Shown here in pieces: positions 57,991 to 64,000 of a stretch of 64,000 nt of DNA (the first letter of the stretch is position 1; the number at the start of each line of letters is the position of its first letter). This stretch comes from JAVJSD01 sp040219575 (lineage in GTDB: Bacteria; Planctomycetota; Planctomycetia; Pirellulales; Pirellulaceae), in the NCBI GenBank assembly GCA_040219575.1, contig JAVJSD010000089.1, positions 62,001 to 126,000 on the forward strand, in the 5' to 3' direction. Position numbers and translations under genes: made by a program. The notes below the pieces were generated by a model. It saw nothing but the letters and a program-made list of their open reading frames with translations, did no database searches and had not been told where the DNA came from.

Positions 57991-58478
57991 GCGAGACGTT
58001 CCGCGTCCGCCTGAAGAAGGAGCATCACGTCTTCAGTGCGGCCCACTTCATCACCTTCGCCGGCAACATCTGCGAGCGGCTGCACGGCCACAATTGGGGC
58101 GTGGCGGTGGAAGTGGAAGGGCCGCTCGACGAGAACCAGTACGTCGTCGATTTCATCGCCCTGCGCGACCTGCTCAAACAGATCACCGACGAGCTGGATC
58201 ATCGCATGCTGCTGCCGACCGCGCACCCGACGATTCACGTCGAAGTAGGCGAGCGCGAGGTCGAGGTCCGATTCGAGGACCGCCGTTGGGTGTTTCCTCG
58301 CGACGACTGCGCCGTGCTGCCGATCCGCAACACCACCGCCGAACTGCTCGCCCAATACATTGGCAAGCGTCTGCTCGACACGTTGAAGACGCAAGCGAGC
58401 TTTCAACCACTGTGGATTCGCGTCGCCGTCGACGAAAACCACGGCCAGTGGGGCGAGTGGGAATCGCGGCCGGGGTAG
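57987..58478 (+). CDS. 6-pyruvoyl-tetrahydropterin synthase / QueD-like protein
   Basis: 163 residues from a GTG at 57987, overlapping the upstream stop (GTGA), so translation is likely coupled. PTPS motifs are FSAAHF with its His, CERLHGHNW with the catalytic Cys and the zinc His pair, VDF near residue 52 and ELDHRML, and a closing Glu in NTTAELLAQY. The family uses 7,8-dihydroneopterin triphosphate; members make either 6-pyruvoyl-tetrahydropterin or 6-carboxytetrahydropterin (QueD). Which product is made cannot be decided here. Linkage to a copper monooxygenase-like fusion rather than to queuosine or folate genes is unusual. Confidence 0.88.
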   Translation: MSETFRVRLKKEHHVFSAAHFITFAGNICERLHGHNWGVAVEVEGPLDENQYVVDFIALRDLLKQITDELDHRMLLPTAHPTIHVEVGEREVEVRFEDRRWVFPRDDCAVLPIRNTTAELLAQYIGKRLLDTLKTQASFQPLWIRVAVDENHGQWGEWESRPG

Positions 58479-58553
58479 GCCGGAGCAAGCTTGCGCCGCT
58501 GCGGCGTTTCCCCATCGCCGCGCCAATCAAAGACACACGGCCTTGCCTCAACG

Positions 58554-59012
58554 TCACACGGCGAAGACCACCAGCACGGTCAGCAGCACGACGAACTGCA
58601 GCAGCAGCGCGGCGAGCGCGATTCCGGCCGCCGCCCAAGCCGAGGCCGACGCGCCGCCCGAGTTGGTGTGCGCCTCGATCGCTTCGCCTTGCAGTCGCTG
58701 CGCCACGGCCCGCATGGCGAGGGCGTAGGCGAGTCCCAGCAGTCCGCCCGCCCCGGTCGGCAGCGTCACCATCATCGCCAGGGCGAGGATCACGGTCGAA
58801 GCCGCGGCGCCCAGCGCCATGGCGGTCATCGCCGCGGCGCCCTTTCCCAGGCGGGCGAAGTTGATCGCCAACACGATCGAGCCGCCCAGCGGCGCCCCCA
58901 GGAAGGCGGCCAGGGCCACCTGATTCGGCGTGAACAACTTGCGGCCGCTCGCCCCAACTTCGGCGGCGGGCGACGACATCGACTCGGGAGCGGCGTAAGG
59001 ATTGGCGTGCAT
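58554..59012 (-). CDS. membrane protein of unknown function, three to four spans
   Basis: 152 residues. GGAAAGGAAAAC lies upstream of the ATG at 59010-59012, a good ribosome-binding site. The sequence has a Pro/Ser-rich N-terminus with the phrase MHANPYAAPES (common in planctomycete membrane proteins), followed by hydrophobic segments at about 33-50, 60-80, 85-100 and 128-150. No family is recognised. It is convergent with the PTPS-like gene. Confidence 0.7.
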   Translation of the reverse strand: MHANPYAAPESMSSPAAEVGASGRKLFTPNQVALAAFLGAPLGGSIVLAINFARLGKGAAAMTAMALGAAASTVILALAMMVTLPTGAGGLLGLAYALAMRAVAQRLQGEAIEAHTNSGGASASAWAAAGIALAALLLQFVVLLTVLVVFAV

Positions 59013-59312
59013 GATGTTTTCCTTTCCTGCATGAAGCGTGTGGCTGATTCAGGAAGCGGCCCGAAGCACGATTTGTTACCGCTTCCAACTCCCATACACG
59101 CCCGCCGCCCGTGTGTGACAGCCGCCGCCAGGAAAATCGACGTGTCGCGGGCGTGTGAGGGCAAATCGCCGAACGCCGCGGCCCTTGTCCAACTAGTTGG
59201 AGGTCGCTAACCTATTGTTAGATCAAGGATTGTGCCACGACGCGCTGCCCGCGACGCTGCTACCAATGACGCAGCTGCCCGGCGGCAAACGTCGCCGCCC
59301 ACGATCCCCCAT
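59013..59312. other. gap between membrane protein gene and tRNA
   Basis: No open reading frame with support and no RNA structure recognised. It presumably carries the promoters of the divergent membrane protein gene and of the tRNA; none has a clear -35/-10 pair. Confidence 0.4.
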
Positions 59313-59386
59313 GTCCCCGTAGCCCAATTGGATAGAGCGTCGGCCTCCGGAGCCGAAGGTTACAGGTTCGAATCCTGTCGGGGATA
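59313..59386 (+). tRNA. tRNA-Arg (anticodon CCG)
   Basis: GTCCCCG pairs with CGGGGAT as a 7-bp acceptor stem with a G-U end. The anticodon arm TCGGC-CTCCGGA-GCCGA gives anticodon CCG, and the T arm ACAGG-TTCGAAT-CCTGT is perfect. The discriminator base is A and no CCA is encoded. The D arm has a mismatch as written. The anticodon reads the Arg codon CGG. Confidence 0.92.
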
Positions 59387-59430
59387 CTTTCCATAAGTCC
59401 CGCCGAACGCTTGATTTAGCGTACCTGTCT

Positions 59431-60524
59431 GTGTCGGGCAGAGCGGCCCTGAGACATACGGAGATGGAGGTGCACTTGGGCCGCAGGACTGCGGCCGCCG
59501 CGGCCGCTGAGCGTGCCGCCAGCGAGGAGTCGGCCCAGGCCCAGGCGGGCAAGAAGAACCGCCGCAACGGTCGCGGCCGCAAGACAGTGCGCAGTGAGAC
59601 GGGCGATCTGACGATTTCCACCCCTCGCGACCGCAACGGCACGTTTGAGCCGCAGCTGATCGGCAAGCACCAGCGGCGTGTGCCGGGCTTTGACGAGAAG
59701 ATTCTGGCCCTCTACGCCAAGGGGATGACGACCCGCGACATTCAGGAGATTGTTCAGGAGTTGTACGGGGTGGAGGTCTCCGCCACGTTGATCTCGGAGA
59801 TCACCGAGGATCTGGATGCGGAAGTGACGGCTTGGCGGACGCGGCCGCTGGAGTCCGTCTGGCCGATCGTCTACTTCGATGGAATCGTCGTGCATGTCCG
59901 CGGCGCCAACGGCCGCGTCTCGCAGCACACGATTTACGTGGCTCTGGGCGTGAATCTCGACGGTCAGAAGGAGTTGCTGGGGCTCTGGCTTAGTGAGAAC
60001 GAGGGCGCCAAGTTCTGGCTCTCCTGCCTGACGGACCTGAAGAATCGTGGGCTCCAGGACATCTTCGTGGCCTGCATTGACGGCCTGAGCGGCTTCGCCG
60101 AGGCGGTTCACGCCGCCTATCCCCAGGCCAGCGTGCAGTTGTGCATCGTGCACCTGGTCCGCGCGGCGCTGCGCTACGTGACCAACCAGGACAGCAAGGC
60201 GGTGATCGCCGACTTGAAGAAGATCTATCAGGCGGCCACGGTCATCGAAGCAGAGCAGGCTTTGGACGAGTTTGCTCAAGCCTGGGATGAGACGTATCCG
60301 ACAATCGCAAAGATGTGGCGTGCCAAGTGGACGGACATCATCACGCTGTTCGATTATCCCGCGCCGATCCGCAAGGCGATCTACACGACCAACGCGATCG
60401 AATCGGTCAACAGCGTGATTCGCAAGTTCACTCGAAACCGCAAGATCTACCCCAACGAGGAGTCGGCCCTGAAGCTTGTGTACATGGCGATCCACGAGGC
60501 GTCCAAGAAGTGGACCGCCCCAGG
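59431..60524 (+). mobile_element. IS256-family transposase remnant, truncated at both ends
   Basis: The open frame from 59431 reads as a mutator-type (IS256) transposase: RDRNGTFEPQLIGKHQRRVP, MTTRDIQEIVQELYGVEVSA and GVNLDGQKELLGLWLSENEG. The catalytic Asp residues are in YFDGIVVHV and ACIDGLSGF, and the catalytic Glu in NAIESVNSV, all retained. The N-terminus lacks about 40-60 residues before the MEVHLG block, and the C-terminus stops at SKKWTAP, about 25 residues short; the frame then runs on into foreign sequence. No terminal inverted repeats were found. It begins about 45 bases after tRNA-Arg. Confidence 0.85.
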
Positions 60525-60945
60525 CCGTCTTGATCAACAACACCGGGGCGTTGAGCGCGTCACCCATGACGCGCCCAAACTGAAACTCCGGCCCGATGTG
60601 GTGTTCGCCGCCGTAGCCGGTGAAGCCGATCGTGAGCGGGTCCGTCTTGACTTCGCGGCTGGTGCGGAAACGACACCACACGTCATCCCGGATATCCCAG
60701 CGGCCTTCGGCGTCTTGGACGTGAGCGAACGTCTTCGCCTTCGCAGGATCGCGCAGCACCTGCTGGAGCGTGCCACGACCACTGCTGTAGTTCTTTGGAT
60801 CGTCCAAATCGACGACGCCTTGTCCTTCCATGTTGGACTGGCCGGCCAAGATGAAGACCTGGATGGGGGAGTCCCGTTCGCCCGCCAGCCCAGCAGCAGA
60901 GGGACACGACAGCGCGAAAGTCAGGACAAGCTGGACCGTATTCAT
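60525..60945 (-). pseudogene. truncated SASA (CE6-like) carbohydrate esterase
   Basis: Starts at 60945 (AGGAAG before the ATG, signal peptide VLTFALSCPSAAGLAG) and matches SASA/sialate O-acetylesterase-like sequence: VFILAGQSNMEGQGVVDL with the nucleophile Ser, GPEFQFGRVMGDALNAPVLL and IKTAWGG. The match stops there, at about residue 141, where the IS256 remnant begins; typical proteins continue for over 100 residues. The C-terminal half is not found on the other side of the remnant. It is probably non-functional. The Rieske gene upstream on the same strand is intact. Confidence 0.8.
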
Positions 60946-60997
60946 GGAGCACTTCCTTCTAAGCGGTGGTATCCACTTCAGTTGCTGACTTCTTGAA

Positions 60998-61339
60998 TCA
61001 GTATTCATCCGCAACGAATTCGACGTGGACTTCATTGCCGACGACCCGAACCGGAAATGTCTGGAGGTTGCATTGCGGCTTGTCCTCATCAAGGTAGGCG
61101 CCATCCCGAATCGAAAACCGCCAGTGATGGATGCGGCAGCAGACGATTTCGTTTTCGACGACGCCGTGCGCGAGCGAAGCGCCAGCATGGGGGCACTCGT
61201 TGGCCAAGGCAAAGAAGCTGCCCCCAAGGTTGAAGACGCCGATCATCGTTTCCGCGACGACAAACATTCCGCCTTCGCCCTCGGGGACGTCGCCAACGCG
61301 GCAAACAGGCTGAAAATAGGCCGAATCGGTGTTCTTCAT
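60998..61339 (-). CDS. Rieske-type [2Fe-2S] ferredoxin
   Basis: 113 residues. The two Rieske ligand sets are ECPHAGASL (Cys, His) and CCRIHHWRF (Cys, His), in the usual order and spacing for the dioxygenase-ferredoxin or nitrite-reductase-small-subunit type. Such proteins pass electrons to a partner oxygenase or reductase; none is recognised nearby. TAGAAT at 61346-61351 (minus strand) lies only about seven bases before the ATG, which would make a leaderless message, but no matching -35 was found. The truncated esterase gene lies 52 bases downstream. Confidence 0.92.
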   Translation of the reverse strand: MKNTDSAYFQPVCRVGDVPEGEGGMFVVAETMIGVFNLGGSFFALANECPHAGASLAHGVVENEIVCCRIHHWRFSIRDGAYLDEDKPQCNLQTFPVRVVGNEVHVEFVADEY

Positions 61340-61697
61340 AAGGGTATTCTACCGCAACGCGTTCACGGGAGCGGGCCATTTTGGACCACCGTCAACAGGC
61401 CGTGAAGGGTCGAAGCTGCCTGCGGCGTGCCGGCATTTTTCTGTTCTTTCGGGAGCAGCGCGTGGTATCATCGCGGCACACCTGCAAACCTGGCCCAAGG
61501 AAAAGTGCGATGTCGAATCTGTCGCCAATCTCGCTACGTTGATCAATGATCCGTCGCGACGCGCGTTTCCCAGACAGGCCAGCGCAATGGCGCTTTCGAG
61601 GTCATGCGTCGCCTTGGAGCCCGGCAATTCGCTAGCAGCCAGTTCGGTTGCCCGATCGTTCGCGGCCCGCGCTGAGGCTACTTATGGAAGAAGCAAC
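61340..61697. other. divergent gap without a gene
   Basis: It separates the Rieske gene from the large plus-strand lyase-like gene. A 92-codon frame at 61349-61627 on the minus strand has no support. GGAAGAAG at 61686-61693 is the ribosome-binding site of the next gene. Confidence 0.4.
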
Positions 61698-64000
61698 ATG
61701 ATGAAGAGTCTCCAATTGCTCCCTGGAACGCTGCTGACGGCGCTACTCGTCGTGTTCCCCGCTGCTGCCGCGGAACCTCCGCAACTTCGAGGTATTCGTG
61801 AAGCGGTTCTCGACACCTTGCGCGAAACGCCGAAGTCGGAGTTTCCGGACGAGGGGATCCCGTTGCGAGTCTCGGCCCCAGCGGCGGCCGACGTGAAGAC
61901 GTGGCATTATCGGACCGGCGTTCCCTTGGGATTGGGTGCGTTCAAGAAGGGGGACCGCGTCGAGTTGTTCCGCGGAGATCGCAAGATTCCGGTGCAAACC
62001 GAAGTGCTGGCCATGTGGGGGCCGGTCGACAGCGAGTTCGGCGAAGCGGTGAAGTGGCTGGGGGTGGATTTTGTAGATGCGGTCGCGAGGGGCGAGTCGC
62101 CCGAGTATCGTTTGAAGCTCGCGACAGAGGTGGATGCCGAACGAGCGCTGCGCATCGACGAAACGGCGGAAGCGATCACGGTCGACAGCGGACGTCTGAA
62201 GTTCACAATTTCCAAACCCGGTTCTCAACTGGGGTTGAATCTCTTTCAGGCGGTCGAGGTCGATGGGAAGTCGGTAATTGCCCCCGGCAGTCAGGCAGGC
62301 GCTTACCTGGTGGATGGTGCGGGGCGCGAGTTTCGTGCGGCCCATGACGCCACGGCCGAGGTCCGCATCGAGATGCAAGGGCCGCTGGCGGCGGTGATTC
62401 GCGCCGAAGGCTGGTTCGTGAATCCTGACGCGGACGTCGCCGCTCCGCCGGGCGAACCACTGGCTCGACCGAAGGGAGGCTTTTGCCGATTCGTGACTCG
62501 ACTTTATGTGGCGGCCGGTCAGCCGGATGTTCGGATGCAGCATACCTTTGTGCTGACCGAGGACTCGGAGCAGACGACCTACGGCGATATTGGTTTCCGG
62601 TTGCCGTTGGCGCAGGACAAGGCGACGGCGCAGTTCGGCGGCGTGGAAGGGACGTTTACCGAACCCGTTCATCTCCTGCAAAAATCTTGGGACGCGTTCG
62701 ACGTGCTTGCCGGGCATGAAACCCGCGCGACGGGCGCTAAGGCCAAGGGCTGGGTGCGGGCCGGGAAGTTGGGCGTCGCGGTCCGCGACTTCTGGCAGAA
62801 TTTCCCGCTGGAACTCGAAGTCGATCCGGCCGCTGGCGAACTCGCCGTTCACTTCTGGCCGAAACACGGCGCTCCGCGCATCGAGACGAGCGAAACGCTC
62901 AGCGACGACAACGCTTGGCGGTTGCCTTTCGTGCATTCAGGAAGCAAGCTCGATTTTCGAGTTCCCGAAGCGCTGAAAGACGCCAAACAATACGCAGCTC
63001 TGCATGCCGGCGGCTATGTCCCGAAGATGTATCTGGCGAACGCGATCGGCATCGCCAAGACGCACGATCTGTTGATCAATTTCGACGCGGAACGGGACTT
63101 TACTGATCGTGCCGCCGCTTTTCAGGCGAACGCGCAGGTCCTTCCCGATCCGGAGTATATCGCCGCGACGAAAGTCTTCGGCCCCATTCCGGCGGCCGAC
63201 GCCGAGCGGCATCCGTTGATCGAACACCGTTTCAACAACAGCATGAAATGGATCATTCGCAGCAAGGATGCGTTCGGCAGTTTCGGAATGTGGAACTATG
63301 GCGACGTTCAGATGATGTTCGTCACGAAGCACGGTATCGTCTGGCCCGACTACCGACGGCTGTGGGGCGCGACCCACTACAACAACGCGCGGGTGGCTTG
63401 GTGGCTGGCTTGGCGCAGCGGCGACCAGGAAATCCTGCAGCATGCTCGGCGTGAAACGCAGCATCTCATCGACGTCGATCATTGCCACTGGACCAACGAG
63501 TTCTTTACATCCCTGGAACGGCAACCGACCGACAGCGCGCGCAAAGCGGTGGGCGGACTCTGCGATTACAAAGGCGTCGTCCACTGGCACTGCGGCGACG
63601 GCGGTTCCTACAACGCCTGTCTAGATTACATGCTTTACGACTACTACTTCACGGGCAATCGCCGGGCGTGGGACGTGGCGCAAGAACACGGAAACTATAT
63701 CACTCGCACTGCGGCCCAGAACATCGGACGCGGCGCGGCCGGTCAGTCCGATACGTTGGTCGAGTACTATCAAGCCACGTGGGATCCGCGGGTGGGCGAG
63801 AAGTTGCGAAATCACGCCGCGCGGATCATGGCCACGCCCGCCGACAAGCACGACGATTTGCTCGACTGGACTCCGTGGTTGCAGCGGTACTGGGAACTGA
63901 CGCACGACCCCGCGGCCCGCGACTATCTGCTCGATTGGGTCGAGAACCGCGGCGGCGGACGCCTGTACCTTTATGCCTACGCCTACTACATGACCGGCGA
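61698..64000 (+). CDS. PcRGLX/YetA-like polysaccharide lyase (exo-rhamnogalacturonan lyase type), N-terminal part
   Basis: About 767 residues are visible before the right edge; GGAAGAAG precedes the ATG (61698, or 61701). A signal peptide is followed by a RIFT-barrel-like beta domain (about 60-180; WHYRTGVPLGLGAFKKGDRV, EAVKWLGVDFVD), a beta-sandwich (about 200-420) and the start of an alpha/alpha-toroid (about 500 on; FGSFGMWNYGDVQMMF, WWLAWRSGD, YMLYDYYFTGNRRAW). This order resembles the PcRGLX/YetA family, which acts on rhamnogalacturonan-type pectic glycans. The C-terminus is outside the window. The substrate is inferred from the family. Confidence 0.7.
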   Translation, partial: MMKSLQLLPGTLLTALLVVFPAAAAEPPQLRGIREAVLDTLRETPKSEFPDEGIPLRVSAPAAADVKTWHYRTGVPLGLGAFKKGDRVELFRGDRKIPVQTEVLAMWGPVDSEFGEAVKWLGVDFVDAVARGESPEYRLKLATEVDAERALRIDETAEAITVDSGRLKFTISKPGSQLGLNLFQAVEVDGKSVIAPGSQAGAYLVDGAGREFRAAHDATAEVRIEMQGPLAAVIRAEGWFVNPDADVAAPPGEPLARPKGGFCRFVTRLYVAAGQPDVRMQHTFVLTEDSEQTTYGDIGFRLPLAQDKATAQFGGVEGTFTEPVHLLQKSWDAFDVLAGHETRATGAKAKGWVRAGKLGVAVRDFWQNFPLELEVDPAAGELAVHFWPKHGAPRIETSETLSDDNAWRLPFVHSGSKLDFRVPEALKDAKQYAALHAGGYVPKMYLANAIGIAKTHDLLINFDAERDFTDRAAAFQANAQVLPDPEYIAATKVFGPIPAADAERHPLIEHRFNNSMKWIIRSKDAFGSFGMWNYGDVQMMFVTKHGIVWPDYRRLWGATHYNNARVAWWLAWRSGDQEILQHARRETQHLIDVDHCHWTNEFFTSLERQPTDSARKAVGGLCDYKGVVHWHCGDGGSYNACLDYMLYDYYFTGNRRAWDVAQEHGNYITRTAAQNIGRGAAGQSDTLVEYYQATWDPRVGEKLRNHAARIMATPADKHDDLLDWTPWLQRYWELTHDPAARDYLLDWVENRGGGRLYLYAYAYYMTG

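Noticed and set aside
59416..61227. 603-codon minus-strand ORF across the IS remnant
   Set aside because: It joins the antisense of the transposase, the real esterase fragment and the antisense of the Rieske gene; only the esterase part is genuine.

Overview
The window reads as a chromosomal segment of a planctomycete, most likely of the Pirellulales group. It is GC-rich, and it carries protein families that are typical of that phylum: a DUF1549/DUF1553 cytochrome with its DUF1501 partner, three PVC-type 'membrane-bound dehydrogenases' with C-terminal haem domains, a sulfatase, a tandem FGE-like protein, ECF sigma factors, a Uma2 protein and several secreted multidomain redox proteins. The taxon is inferred from gene content only; there is no rRNA in the window.

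Layout. 1-6730 (minus strand): a Gld-type ABC system (ATPase, fused permease/GldG-like auxiliary protein, DUF4340 protein), then a small secreted protein and the start of a GT87-like membrane glycosyltransferase that runs off the left edge. 7401-13690 (plus): sigma factor, membrane anti-sigma candidate, secreted coiled-coil protein, DUF1549/1553 cytochrome and DUF1501 Tat protein, closed by a strong terminator. 13882-25426: a Lys/Ala-rich secreted protein, an ArsR-type regulator with a probable leaderless promoter, a double FGE-like protein, a CxxC secreted protein, an S9 peptidase, three tandem AIM24 proteins, a small membrane protein divergent from a second ECF sigma factor, and a sulfatase. 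25623-39221: two giant paralogous fusion proteins (ThuA and/or SGNH, beta-propeller, HEAT, cupredoxin, cytochrome c), a small atypical-composition gene, an Arg-rich micro-ORF and a third, shorter dehydrogenase/cytochrome.

39442-48747 is mostly housekeeping: CYTH protein, citrate synthase, a GlmU-like nucleotidyltransferase with MgtE, a CbiA/CobB homologue that has lost its P-loop, RNase III and a PP-loop tRNA-thiolation-like enzyme. 48853-58478: Uma2, a membrane protein, a YVTN/di-haem cytochrome, a secreted transglutaminase-like protein, a membrane-anchored prokaryotic RING protein, and a redoxin-cytochrome-copper monooxygenase fusion translationally coupled to a PTPS/QueD-like enzyme. 58554-64000: a membrane protein, tRNA-Arg(CCG), a decayed IS256 transposase that has cut off a SASA-type esterase, a Rieske ferredoxin, and the start of a PcRGLX/YetA-like polysaccharide lyase that runs off the right edge.

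How the genes fit together. Much of the accessory content is extracytoplasmic: haem c, type-1 copper and Rieske carriers beside glycan- and sulfate-active enzymes, which suggests periplasmic polysaccharide oxidation and breakdown. Intergenic gaps hold several families of short palindromic repeats; one 23-nt unit is identical at two sites about 19 kb apart. No CRISPR array, rRNA or complete mobile element was found. The least explained items are the giant cupredoxin/cytochrome pair, the P-loop-less CbiA, the membrane-bound RING protein, the fusion-PTPS pair, and a small gene at 41618-41926 with a near-consensus promoter inside an inverted repeat.
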